Source: Martelella alba
GTDB lineage: Bacteria; Pseudomonadota; Alphaproteobacteria; Rhizobiales; Rhizobiaceae
Direction: 5' to 3'
NCBI RefSeq assembly: GCF_006516955.1
Contig: NZ_VHLG01000001.1
Location: 1-64,000 of the forward strand
Length of the DNA stretch: 64,000 bases
The position numbers and the translations under genes are program-made. Under the pieces are notes generated by a model. That model saw only the letters and a list, made by a program, of their open reading frames with translations, had not been told where the DNA came from and searched no databases. This document shows, piece by piece, positions 33,568-42,227 of the stretch. Within the stretch, counting starts at the first letter, position 1; every line of letters starts with the position of its first letter.

Positions 33568-34746
33568 TCAGTCCGCATCGGTTTTTCTGAATGGCGAATG
33601 TTCGGAAAGATAGGCATTTGTCTCCGCCACGCCTTCGCGTTCATGTTCAAGATATTCGGCGATGGCACGGCGCAGCCCCTCATGGGCGATATAGTGGGCC
33701 GAATGGGTGGTGACGGGCAGATAGCCACGCGCCAACTTGTGTTCGCCCTGGGCGCCGGCTTCGACCCGCTTGAGACCGCGGGCAATGGCGAAATCGATCG
33801 CCTGATGATAGCAGACCTCGAAATGCAGAAAGGGATGATCCTCGATACAGCCCCAGTGGCGGCCGAACAGCGCATCGGAGCCGATGAAATTGATCGCGCC
33901 GGCGATATAGCGGCCATCCCGCTTTGCCATCACCAGAAGAATATCGTCGGCCATGCGCTCGCCGATCAGTGAGTAAAAAGCGCGGGTGAGATAGGGGCGG
34001 CCCCATTTGCGGCTGCCGGTATCCATGTAGAAGGCGAAGAACTGATCCCATATATCTTCGGTCAGATCTGATCCTGTCAGCCATTCAATGGTGATGCCGT
34101 TTTCAAGCGCGGCGCGACGCTCCTTGCGCAGCGTTTTGCGTTTGCGCGAGGCAAGTGTTTCGAGAAATTCTTCGTGACTGGCATAACCTTCGTTGTGAAA
34201 ATGGAACTGCTGATCGGTGCGGTGAAGATATTCAGCGTCCTCGTAAATGCCGATTTCCTCTTCCGGCACAAAGGTGACATGCGCCGATGAAACGCCTAGC
34301 CTGCGGGTGACCTCCTTCAGAGAATCAGCCAGAAGCGCCTGACCCGCGCTGCGGTTGATGCCATCGGCAATCAGAAGATGGGGCGCGGTGGCGGGCGTGA
34401 AGGGCAGGGAGGCCTGCAATTTCGGGTAATAGCGTCCGCCCGCGCGTTCAAAGGCATCGGCCCAGCCATGGTCGAAGACATATTCGCCCTGGCTGTGGTT
34501 CTTCAGATAGCAGGGAAGCGCGCCAACCAGCGTCCCACCTTCCGTCTCCAGCAGCAGATGATGACCAAGCCATCCGGTATCGGCGGTCGCCGAACCTGAT
34601 TCTTCAAGGGCCGATAGAAACGCGTGCGACAGAAAGGGATTGTAAGGCGCCGCACCGCCGCGTGTGACATGCGGCAGCGCCGCCCACTGTTCCGGTGCTA
34701 TGTTGGCAAACGCGTTTTCGATACGGATTTGCAGGTTTTCGCTCAA
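33568..34746 (-). CDS. FemAB/GNAT-like peptidoglycan-recognition family protein (DUF482)
   Basis: The 392-residue protein belongs to the family often named peptidogalycan biosynthesis/recognition, with a double GNAT-like fold. Diagnostic segments are NPFLSHAFLSALEESGS, FDHGWADAFERAGGRYYPKLQ, RKRKTLRKERR, GSRKWGRPYLTRAFYSLI and HWGCIEDHPFLHFEVCYHQAID. Aminoacyl or acyl transfer is predicted but the substrate is unknown. The start ATG is at 34746. GDPD and RidA-like genes lie upstream on the same strand, suggesting one transcription unit. Confidence 0.87.
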   Translation of the reverse strand: MSENLQIRIENAFANIAPEQWAALPHVTRGGAAPYNPFLSHAFLSALEESGSATADTGWLGHHLLLETEGGTLVGALPCYLKNHSQGEYVFDHGWADAFERAGGRYYPKLQASLPFTPATAPHLLIADGINRSAGQALLADSLKEVTRRLGVSSAHVTFVPEEEIGIYEDAEYLHRTDQQFHFHNEGYASHEEFLETLASRKRKTLRKERRAALENGITIEWLTGSDLTEDIWDQFFAFYMDTGSRKWGRPYLTRAFYSLIGERMADDILLVMAKRDGRYIAGAINFIGSDALFGRHWGCIEDHPFLHFEVCYHQAIDFAIARGLKRVEAGAQGEHKLARGYLPVTTHSAHYIAHEGLRRAIAEYLEHEREGVAETNAYLSEHSPFRKTDAD

Positions 34747-34821
34747 AATCGTCTCGTGACTGAAGCCGATCCGGGTGATGCGCGGGGCGCAACCGGCCCG
34801 GATCTGCGTGATGAAGGGACG

Positions 34822-35535
34822 TCAGACGCGCGGATCAAAGCCCTCAAAGGTCATCTGATCGGCGTTGGCAAAAGTGATGTCTCGTGCGCGCTCGTCGCGG
34901 ACGGTCCAGGTGATGATGGTCTTGCCATCCGCCTTGAGGCCGGAGATGAACGCATTGGGGAGATGATCATAATAATAGGAGACAAAATCAAGACCGATCG
35001 ACACGGCCTTGCGATGCGCGTCGAAGGCTTCTTCGGTGTCACCCATCGCGGTCAGCCCCAGCGGCCTGGGCGCACCGGCGCTTTTGAGGTCACGCAGGAG
35101 CTGGGCGTCAAAACTCATCAGGGCGACCGGCCCCTTGTAGCCAGCCAGGCAATCAAGCACGGCCGTGGCGAAGAGCGGGTTATGGCTGGGCGCCGTTTTC
35201 AGCTCTACGACCAGCGGAACACGGCCATCTGTCAGCGCCAGCAGATCGGTGAAACTTGGAATGGTCGCGTCCGTGGTGCCGATCTTGATGGTGGCAAGGC
35301 GTTCCGCCGTCTCATTCTCGGGAACGAGATCAAGACCGCAGAGGCGTTTCAGATCATCGTCATGAAACACCATGGGAATGCCGTCTGCGGAAAGATGCAG
35401 ATCGCATTCAATGGCGAAACCGGCATCGATCGCACGCTTGAAGGCGGGGAGAGAATTCTCCCACACCGCCTTGTTCATGTCGTGATAACCGCGATGCGCA
35501 ATCGGCTGGGCGGTCAGGAAGGGAAATTCGCTCAC
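34822..35535 (-). CDS. Glycerophosphodiester phosphodiesterase
   Basis: The 237-residue protein would hydrolyse glycerophosphodiesters to glycerol 3-phosphate and an alcohol. Visible active-site residues are the H-R-G of PIAHRGYHD, E and N in WENSLPAF, E-x-D in IECDLHLSADG and H in MVFHDDDLKR. There is no signal peptide, so it is cytoplasmic. It starts with GTG overlapping the RidA-like stop codon (GTGA), which indicates translational coupling. Confidence 0.92.
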   Translation of the reverse strand: MSEFPFLTAQPIAHRGYHDMNKAVWENSLPAFKRAIDAGFAIECDLHLSADGIPMVFHDDDLKRLCGLDLVPENETAERLATIKIGTTDATIPSFTDLLALTDGRVPLVVELKTAPSHNPLFATAVLDCLAGYKGPVALMSFDAQLLRDLKSAGAPRPLGLTAMGDTEEAFDAHRKAVSIGLDFVSYYYDHLPNAFISGLKADGKTIITWTVRDERARDITFANADQMTFEGFDPRV

Positions 35536-36005
35536 AGCGAAATCTCCAGCACGGCATCGATTTCGACGGCGGCATTGAGCGGCAGCGAAGCCATGCCAAC
35601 GGCGGCACGCGCATGCTTGCCGGCATCGCCGAAGACATCACCGAACAGGTTCGACGCGGCGTTGATGACGAGGTGCTGATCGGTGAAATCCGGGGTCGAT
35701 GCAACGAAGCCGTTGAGCTTGAGGACACGGACGACGCGCGACAGATCGCCGCCGAGCGCCGCATTGGCCTGGGCCATGAGATTGATGGCTGAGGCCCGCG
35801 CGGCCCGCTGGCCGTCCTCAAGCGATACGGTATCACCGAGCCGGCCGGAGGCGACCATGACGCCGTTTTCGGTCGGCAGCTGGCCTGAAATGATGAGTTG
35901 GTTGCCCGAAATGACAAAAGGTACATAGTTCGCAGCAGGTGCTGCGGGTGAGGGAAGCGTGATTGAAAGGGCTTTCAGACGTTCGTCAATGGAACTTGCA
36001 GTCAT
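35532..36005 (-). CDS. RidA/YjgF family protein lacking the catalytic arginine
   Basis: The 157-residue protein is of the longer RidA-like subgroup. RidA enzymes hydrolyse reactive enamine/imine intermediates and use an arginine in the segment VxVARLP; here that segment reads VGMASLP, with Ser in place of Arg. It is therefore unlikely to be a standard imine deaminase. The trimer-fold strands (YVPFVISGNQLIISGQLP, AVEIDAVLEISL) are intact. It is the first gene of a probable unit with the GDPD gene. Confidence 0.85.
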   Translation of the reverse strand: MTASSIDERLKALSITLPSPAAPAANYVPFVISGNQLIISGQLPTENGVMVASGRLGDTVSLEDGQRAARASAINLMAQANAALGGDLSRVVRVLKLNGFVASTPDFTDQHLVINAASNLFGDVFGDAGKHARAAVGMASLPLNAAVEIDAVLEISL

Positions 36006-36101
36006 GTCACACCTGATGGTCTTGTATGAAAAATGAAAGAGAATTGGCAGAGCCTAGGCTTTTCTATACGATCATTTCTCAAAGCCAAGGGGAGTTTGCC
36101 A

Positions 36102-36926
36102 ATGCGGGCCGTTGCCGCCGTTAAAACCATAACCCTTTCTGTTGGCCTGGGTGTGACAGCCCTGCCGTCAGCCGGAATGGCTGCAGCGCTCGCACCTCAC
36201 CGCGCAATCTACGATCTTTCGCTGGAATGGGCTTCCAAACAGTCGGGCATCGAAGGGATTGACGGGCGATTCGTCTATGAATTTACTGGCGGTCTCTGTT
36301 CCGGCTACATCACCAATATGCGCATGGTGACCGATATTCTGAAGGAATTCGAGACGGTCAATTCCGACCAGAGCTCGTCCAGCTTTGAAGATCTGGGCGC
36401 GGGCACGTTTTCATTTTCGTCCAAAGTGTTCTCCAACGCCGATCTGCAGTCGGAGCGCAAGGGTGAGGCCGTTCGCCAGAGCGACAAGGCGATTGATGTG
36501 ACGGTGCAGGACGGCGACGGCGCGACGCTGCCGGAAGCGGAGTTTCCGACCGAATATATGGAAGGCATCATCAGGGCGGCTGCAAACGGAAAATCGGTCT
36601 ATCAGGCCCGCACGTTCGATGGGTCGGGCAATGAGATCATGCTGGCGGTGACGATGATCGGCCATGCCGTGGACGTGCCGAAAGCCGCTGACCTGAAAAC
36701 CGTGAGCGCGCCGCGTGAACGCGCCTGGCCGGTGACCACCGCCTATTATCCGACCGGCGCTGCGACAAGTGATGAGATGCCAAGCTACACGATGTCGATG
36801 CTGCTTGGCGAAGATGGCATCAGCCACGATCTGCTGATGGATTTCGGCGATTTCCGCATCTCGGCCGAGATGACGGCGCTTGATCTTTTGCAGCCGGTTG
36901 CCTGCACGGCAAAGAAAGACGGCTGA
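36102..36926 (+). CDS. eipB: Periplasmic envelope integrity protein EipB (DUF1849)
   Basis: The 274-residue exported beta-spiral protein supports cell-envelope integrity in Brucella. A signal peptide (to about residue 27, PSAGMAAA) precedes LAPHRAIYDLSL, the conserved opening of the mature protein. Two cysteines, C66 (GGLCSGY) and C268 (PVACTAK), match the disulfide described for Brucella EipB. The ATG at 36102 has AAGGGGAG upstream. It is divergent from the RidA-like gene. Confidence 0.9.
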   Translation: MRAVAAVKTITLSVGLGVTALPSAGMAAALAPHRAIYDLSLEWASKQSGIEGIDGRFVYEFTGGLCSGYITNMRMVTDILKEFETVNSDQSSSSFEDLGAGTFSFSSKVFSNADLQSERKGEAVRQSDKAIDVTVQDGDGATLPEAEFPTEYMEGIIRAAANGKSVYQARTFDGSGNEIMLAVTMIGHAVDVPKAADLKTVSAPRERAWPVTTAYYPTGAATSDEMPSYTMSMLLGEDGISHDLLMDFGDFRISAEMTALDLLQPVACTAKKDG

Positions 36927-36944
36927 GAGAAACAGCCCTTGAAA

Positions 36945-36976
36945 TGCATTTTCGCAGGTAACGTTGCGAAAATGCA
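36945..36976. repeat. Perfect 12-bp inverted repeat between eipB and rpsB
   Basis: TGCATTTTCGCA (36945-36956) and TGCGAAAATGCA (36965-36976) are separated by eight bases. No T-tract follows. It may be the eipB 3' hairpin or an operator for the rpsB promoter. Confidence 0.6.
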
Positions 36977-37142
36977 CGCTTTCGCCTTGCATTTCACGAT
37001 GAAAACAGGTATCGGCCAGCCATTCCACACGCAGGCTTTGGGATCTTCCGGGAGAAATCCGGCTGGTTCCGCCGGTGATGACCGTTCTTAAGGGCGTTCA
37101 TTCATGGGCTTGCGGAGGTTAAACCGGAAAAGGAGAAAAGGC

Positions 37143-37931
37143 ATGGCATTGCCTGATTTTACCATGCGCCAGCTGCTTGAGGCAGGTGTGCATTTTGGTC
37201 ACCAGACCCACCGCTGGAACCCGAAGATGAAGCCGTTCATCTTTGGCGAACGCAACAACATTCACATCATGGACCTGGCCCAGACCGTTCCGATGCTGAG
37301 CCGTGCGCTGCAGGTCGTATCCGACACTGTTGCCCGCAATGGCCGCGTTCTGATGGTTGGCACCAAGCGCCAGGCTTCCGAAATCATCGCCGACAGCGCC
37401 CAGCGTTCGGCCCAGTATTACGTCAACTCCCGCTGGCTCGGCGGCATGCTGACCAACTGGCGCACGATTTCGAACTCGATCCAGCGCCTGCGCAAGCTCG
37501 ACGAGATCCTGTCCAACGAAGCCCAGGGCTTCACCAAGAAGGAACGCCTCAACCTGGAGCGCGAGCGTGAAAAGCTCGACCGTGCTCTTGGTGGTATCCG
37601 CGATATGGGCGGCGTTCCCGACCTGATCTTCATCATCGACACCAACAAGGAAAAGATCGCGATCGAAGAAGCCAAGCGTCTTGGCATTCCGGTCGTGGCC
37701 GTTGTTGACTCGAACTGCGACCCGGACGAAGTCGATTACCCGATCCCCGGCAATGATGACGCCTCGCGCGCCATCTCGCTTTATTGCGACCTGATCTCGC
37801 GCGCTGCCATTGACGGTATCGCCCGCCAGCAGGGTGCAGCAGGCATCGATCTCGGCGCTGCCATTGAAACGCCGGTTGAGCCGGCTCTCGATGACGCTGC
37901 CGGCGACGAAGCCGAAGGCAAGGCCGAGTAA
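37143..37931 (+). CDS. rpsB: 30S ribosomal protein S2
   Basis: The 262-residue protein starts [29 protein letters not shown] and contains FVGTKRQ-type ([12 protein letters not shown]) and [30 protein letters not shown] signatures. It has the acidic C-terminal tail usual in this order. The ATG at 37143 has an AAGGAG site. It heads the rpsB-tsf-pyrH-frr-uppS cluster. Confidence 0.98.
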   Translation: MALPDFTMRQLLEAGVHFGHQTHRWNPKMKPFIFGERNNIHIMDLAQTVPMLSRALQVVSDTVARNGRVLMVGTKRQASEIIADSAQRSAQYYVNSRWLGGMLTNWRTISNSIQRLRKLDEILSNEAQGFTKKERLNLEREREKLDRALGGIRDMGGVPDLIFIIDTNKEKIAIEEAKRLGIPVVAVVDSNCDPDEVDYPIPGNDDASRAISLYCDLISRAAIDGIARQQGAAGIDLGAAIETPVEPALDDAAGDEAEGKAE

Positions 37932-37946
37932 GGCTGAAATGATGAT

Positions 37947-37975
37947 GCGACCGTGCTTTTGTGCGGTCGCCTTTC
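37947..37975 (+). terminator. Hairpin between rpsB and tsf
   Basis: GCGACCG (37947-37953) pairs with CGGTCGC (37964-37970), followed by CTTTCC. It is probably an attenuator rather than a full stop, since tsf is normally co-transcribed with rpsB. Confidence 0.5.
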
Positions 37976-38211
37976 CTCCCGATTGTGGAGATGTGGTGGC
38001 TCGGAGCCGATGCGCGAAGAGCCATGGTGATGCAAAGGCCGCAAGCGGACTTTCATCGGTTTTCGACTGCCTGAGCGCGCGCATGGCGCAGGTTGCAGGT
38101 GGTGACGGTGGTGTTTCATCACCCTGTCACAGTTAAGGGTACATTTCGTTGCCCAAATGCGGCGCTGGCCTGACGGTGCTGCGCTTTAAGCGAATGGACA
38201 AGAGGCAAGAT

Positions 38212-39138
38212 ATGAGCACGATTACGGCTGCTATGGTGAAAGAGCTGCGCGAAAAGACCGGCGCAGGCATGATGGATTGCAAAAAGGCTCTGGCCGAAAC
38301 CGACGGCGATATGGAAGTCGCGATCGACTGGCTTCGCGCCAAGGGCATCGCCAAGGCCGACAAGAAGTCCGGCCGTACCGCTGCCGAGGGTCTTGTCGGT
38401 ATCGCCAGCAACGGCAAGGACGCCATTGTTGTCGAGGTTAACTCCGAGACAGACTTCGTTGCCCGCAATGACGCTTTCCAGGAACTGGTTTCCGGTATCG
38501 CTAATGTTGCCCTCGAAACGGATGGTTCCGCTGAAGGTATTGCCGCTGCGACCTATGCCAAGACCGGCAAGTCCGTCGATGAGAGCATCAAGGACGCTGT
38601 TGCCACCATCGGTGAGAACATGCATCTGCGTCGCGCTATCAAGCTTTCTGTCGGTGATGGTGTTGTTGCGACCTATGTTCATAACTCCGTTTCGGAAGGT
38701 CTTGGCAAACTCGGTGTTCTCGTTGCGCTCGAATCGACCGGCGACAAGGATGCCCTGCTTGCTATCGGCCGTCAGATTGCCATGCATGTTGCAGCCACCA
38801 ACCCGCTGGCGGTTACGCCGGATGACGTTGACGCCGAAATCGCAGGCCGCGAGCGTGCCGTGTTCCTGGAACAGGCCAAGGAATCGGGCAAGCCGGCCGA
38901 GATCGCTGAAAAGATGGTAGAAGGCCGCATGCGCAAGTTCTTCCAGGAAGTCGCACTTCTGTCGCAGGCTTTCGTCATCAATCCCGACCTGACGGTTGCA
39001 GCAGCGGTCAAGGAAGCGGAGAAGGAAGTCGGTGCACCGATCAAGGTTGCCGCGATTGCCCGCCTTGCTCTTGGCGAGGGCGTCGAGAAGGAAGAAAGCG
39101 ACTTCGCAGCAGAGGTTGCGGCGACAGCCAAGGGCTGA
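38212..39138 (+). CDS. tsf: Elongation factor Ts
   Basis: The 308-residue nucleotide-exchange factor for EF-Tu has the N-terminal UBA-like domain with [19 protein letters not shown] and the core motif [14 protein letters not shown]. The start is the ATG at 38212. A strong hairpin follows its stop codon. Confidence 0.98.
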   Translation: MSTITAAMVKELREKTGAGMMDCKKALAETDGDMEVAIDWLRAKGIAKADKKSGRTAAEGLVGIASNGKDAIVVEVNSETDFVARNDAFQELVSGIANVALETDGSAEGIAAATYAKTGKSVDESIKDAVATIGENMHLRRAIKLSVGDGVVATYVHNSVSEGLGKLGVLVALESTGDKDALLAIGRQIAMHVAATNPLAVTPDDVDAEIAGRERAVFLEQAKESGKPAEIAEKMVEGRMRKFFQEVALLSQAFVINPDLTVAAAVKEAEKEVGAPIKVAAIARLALGEGVEKEESDFAAEVAATAKG

Positions 39139-39160
39139 TCGCGCTTTGGATCTGCAAAAC

Positions 39161-39194
39161 CGAAGGGCACCGCGTGACAATGCGGTGCCCTTCG
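39161..39194 (+). terminator. Terminator between tsf and pyrH
   Basis: CGAAGGGCACCGC (39161-39173) pairs perfectly over 13 bp with GCGGTGCCCTTCG (39182-39194). The following T content is modest. It lies upstream of the true pyrH start. Confidence 0.82.
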
Positions 39195-39230
39195 TGTATC
39201 CGGGTTTTATTGCTGTTCGGGAGTGGATTT

Positions 39231-39950
39231 TTGGCCAAACCTATTTTTAGTCGTGTTCTTCTGAAAGTTTCCGGCGAAGCTTTGATGGGCAATCAGGGGT
39301 TCGGCATCGATGTTGCGATTGCGGACAGGATTGCTGCCGATATTGCCGAAGTGCGGGCGATGGGCGTCGAGATCGGTCTGGTGGTCGGTGGTGGGAATAT
39401 TTTCCGCGGCGTTGCCGTAGCATTGAAGGGTGGCGACCGGGTAACCGGCGATCATATGGGCATGCTTGCGACTGTCATCAACGCACTGGCGCTGGCCACT
39501 TCGCTGCGCAAAATCGGTATTGATACGGTTGTCCTTTCGGCGATTGCCATGCCGGAGATCTGCGAATCCTTTTCGCAGCGTGCGGGGCTTGCGCATCTTG
39601 CCTCGGGGCGGGTGGTGATTTTTGCCGGCGGTACCGGCAATCCCTTCTTTACGACCGACTCGGCCGCCGCTCTCAGGGCTGCAGAGATGGGCGCCGAGGC
39701 GATCTTCAAGGGAACGCAGGTTGATGGTATCTATTCAGCCGATCCGAAGAAGGATCCCGATGCAGTGCGCTTCGACGCGATCAGCCATGCCGAGGTTCTC
39801 GAACGCGGACTGCAGGTCATGGATGTTGCTGCGGTTGCGATTGCGCGTGAAAACAATATACCGATCGTCGTCTTCTCGATTCACGAAAAGGGCGGTTTTG
39901 GACAGATCATGACGGGCAACGGCTTGAAGACGATCGTCGCCGACGTCTGA
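39231..39950 (+). CDS. pyrH: UMP kinase
   Basis: The 239-residue hexameric enzyme phosphorylates UMP to UDP. It shows VLLKVSGEALMG (nucleotide site), VVGGGNIFRG, the UMP site GDHMGMLATVINALAL, and IFAGGTGNPFFTTDSAAALRA. I choose the TTG at 39231 (LAKPIFSRVLLK), with GGAG seven bases upstream. The in-frame ATG at 39174 lies inside the tsf terminator hairpin and is not conserved. Confidence 0.95.
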   Translation: MAKPIFSRVLLKVSGEALMGNQGFGIDVAIADRIAADIAEVRAMGVEIGLVVGGGNIFRGVAVALKGGDRVTGDHMGMLATVINALALATSLRKIGIDTVVLSAIAMPEICESFSQRAGLAHLASGRVVIFAGGTGNPFFTTDSAAALRAAEMGAEAIFKGTQVDGIYSADPKKDPDAVRFDAISHAEVLERGLQVMDVAAVAIARENNIPIVVFSIHEKGGFGQIMTGNGLKTIVADV

Positions 39951-40018
39951 AATGGAACGGAGGTACGTGCCGGGCACCTTGAGAGGAAAGCCCCGCGTGC
40001 TGGAACGGGAGAAAATAT

Positions 40019-40579
40019 ATGAGTGACGCAAACGATCTCAGTGAACTGAGCCGTCGGATGGATGGCGCTGTCAGTTCTTTCATCAGCGATATCAATTCGC
40101 TTCGCACCGGTCGCGCTTCGGCGAATATTCTCGATCCTGTCATGGTCGAGGCCTATGGATCGCGCGTGCCGCTGAACCAGGTCGGCAACATCACCGTGCC
40201 GGAGCCGCGCATGCTCTCGGTCAATATCTGGGACAAGTCGATGGTGAACGCCGCAGATCGCGCGATTCGCGAATCGCATCTCGGCCTGAACCCGATCATG
40301 GACGGCCAGACATTGCGCATTCCGCTGCCCGAGCTTAACGAAGAGCGTCGCCGGTCTCTGGTCAAAGTTGCCCACGAATATGCTGAAAAGGCACGTGTTT
40401 CCGTGCGGCATGTTCGGCGTGATGGCATGGATGACCTCAAAAAAGCTGAAAAAAACGGTGATCTCGGTCAGGATGAGAGCCGCGCGCTCTCTGACAGGGT
40501 TCAGCAGCTCACCGATGCGGCTATTTCGCGGGTGGATGAATTGCTTGCTGACAAAGAAAAGGAAATCATGCAGGTTTAG
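40019..40579 (+). CDS. frr: Ribosome recycling factor
   Basis: The 186-residue protein, with EF-G, splits post-termination ribosomes. Signatures include [64 protein letters not shown] and [13 protein letters not shown]. The length is standard. It follows pyrH by 68 bp in the same unit. Confidence 0.98.
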   Translation: MSDANDLSELSRRMDGAVSSFISDINSLRTGRASANILDPVMVEAYGSRVPLNQVGNITVPEPRMLSVNIWDKSMVNAADRAIRESHLGLNPIMDGQTLRIPLPELNEERRRSLVKVAHEYAEKARVSVRHVRRDGMDDLKKAEKNGDLGQDESRALSDRVQQLTDAAISRVDELLADKEKEIMQV

Positions 40580-40611
40580 CCCTCCTTTGGTCTGTAGTGT
40601 CGAGTGTTCGA

Positions 40612-41355
40612 ATGACAAAGTATCCCAATGATACGGTGCCTGAACACGTAGCCATCATCATGGATGGCAACGGACGGTGGGCCAATGGGCGTGGTTTCAA
40701 GCGCATCATAGGGCACCGGAAAGGCGTCGATGCGGTGAAGGTGGCTGTCGAATCCGCTCGGGATGCAGGCGTTGGCTACTTGTCCCTGTTTGCGTTTTCA
40801 TCGGAAAACTGGAAACGGCCGAAAGATGAGGTTGATAGCCTCATGGGGCTGATCACGGTTTTTATTCGGCGTGAGCTTGCCAATTATCACCGTCAGAACA
40901 TCCGTTTTCGCATGATCGGCGATAAGTCCGGCCTTTCGGACGTGGTCGTGTCAGCGCTGGACGACGCTGAGGAGATGACACGGAATAATACCGGGCTGAC
41001 GGTGATCGTTGCTGTCAATTACGGCGGGCGCGCAGAGATTGCCCGCGCTGTTAAGGCGATTGCCGAAGACGTGGCTGCAGGGCGCCTGAAGGCGGAGGAC
41101 GTCGGCGAGGACGCGATTGCGGCCAGGCTTGATACGTTCGGTATCCCTGATCCCGATCTGATCATCCGTACCAGCGGTGAGCAGCGTCTTTCCAATTTCA
41201 TGCTCTGGCAGGCGGCTTATTCCGAATTCCTGTTTCTGCCGTGCCTCTGGCCGGATTTTTCGAGAGAGACCTTCTTGTCAGCGCTGGAAACCTATGCCCG
41301 GCGTGACCGGCGTTTTGGTAGTGTTGTCGAGCAGGCGGCATTGACGGGTATCTGA
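40612..41355 (+). CDS. uppS: Undecaprenyl diphosphate synthase (di-trans,poly-cis)
   Basis: The 247-residue cis-prenyltransferase makes the C55 lipid carrier for peptidoglycan and lipopolysaccharide. It has HVAIIMDGNGRWA with the catalytic aspartate, the FSSENWKRP segment and the C-terminal DLIIRTSGEQRLSNFMLWQ. The ATG at 40612 is the family start although its ribosome site is weak. Its stop overlaps the cdsA ATG (TGATG). Confidence 0.97.
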   Translation: MTKYPNDTVPEHVAIIMDGNGRWANGRGFKRIIGHRKGVDAVKVAVESARDAGVGYLSLFAFSSENWKRPKDEVDSLMGLITVFIRRELANYHRQNIRFRMIGDKSGLSDVVVSALDDAEEMTRNNTGLTVIVAVNYGGRAEIARAVKAIAEDVAAGRLKAEDVGEDAIAARLDTFGIPDPDLIIRTSGEQRLSNFMLWQAAYSEFLFLPCLWPDFSRETFLSALETYARRDRRFGSVVEQAALTGI

Positions 41356-42227
41356 TGCAGCGTGAACTGAAACTTCGGATCCTTTCCGGGATCGTTATGG
41401 CCGTGGTCGTGCTGGCTGCCGCGTGGCTTGGTGGGCTGTCCTTCAGGCTGCTTTCGGTCCTGATCGGCTTGCTTGCCTATTATGAGTGGTCAACCATGGC
41501 TGGCGGCAGCAATGGGCGGCTCCGCCCCGAATTTCTGATCGGCTGGGCAGGCTTGCTGATGGTCAGTGCGCTCGTTTTATCGAATGTCTACGTTCCCGCA
41601 TTGCTGGCGCTGTGTGTCGCTGGCGTCGTTTTGGCGACAGGTGTCGTCGGCCGCACGCAACACCGTTGGGCTGCGGGCGGACTGATCTATTCCGGTCTCA
41701 TCGCCATTGCATTGGCCTCATTGCGTGGCGAAGGGCAGGGTGGCCTGTTTGCGCTGCTGTTTCTGTTTGCCGTGGTATGGACGACGGATATCGCGGCTTA
41801 TTTCGTCGGCCGTGCGATTGGCGGGCCAAAGCTGGCGCCTGCAATTTCACCGGGCAAAACCTGGTCTGGCGCGATTGGCGGGACATTGGGCGGTGTCGTG
41901 GCAGGACTTGCTGTCGTGCTGATCTCGCCTGGGGCTATCGGACCTGCATTCATCGGGCTCAGTCTTCTTCTTTCGGTCGTCAGCCAGATCGGTGATCTTG
42001 GTGAATCGGCCATGAAGCGTCATTTCGGCGTCAAGGATTCGAGCCACCTTATTCCCGGTCACGGCGGCGTTATGGACCGCGTGGATGGTCTCGCTGTTGC
42101 CGCTTTCGTGCTTTTTGCTGTGGCAGCGGTTCTGGCCGGGCTTCATGGCGGGACATCATTGCAGTCGGCGGGACATATGCTGTTCGGTGCTGATGCCGGG
42201 CTCCAGCAACCTGTGGGAACTGATTGA
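41355..42227 (+). CDS. cdsA: Phosphatidate cytidylyltransferase
   Basis: The 290-residue inner-membrane enzyme converts phosphatidic acid and CTP to CDP-diacylglycerol for phospholipid synthesis. It has seven or eight hydrophobic helices and the CdsA signature SAMKRHFGVKDSSHLIPGHG followed by GVMDRVD (near 218-244). It overlaps uppS at its start and rseP at its end, both as TGATG, indicating tight coupling. Confidence 0.96.
   Translation: MQRELKLRILSGIVMAVVVLAAAWLGGLSFRLLSVLIGLLAYYEWSTMAGGSNGRLRPEFLIGWAGLLMVSALVLSNVYVPALLALCVAGVVLATGVVGRTQHRWAAGGLIYSGLIAIALASLRGEGQGGLFALLFLFAVVWTTDIAAYFVGRAIGGPKLAPAISPGKTWSGAIGGTLGGVVAGLAVVLISPGAIGPAFIGLSLLLSVVSQIGDLGESAMKRHFGVKDSSHLIPGHGGVMDRVDGLAVAAFVLFAVAAVLAGLHGGTSLQSAGHMLFGADAGLQQPVGTD

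Noticed and set aside
39174-39230. ATG at 39174 as the pyrH start
   Set aside because: It lies within the tsf terminator stem, and the 19 extra residues are not like any UMP kinase N-terminus. TTG at 39231 has a proper GGAG site.
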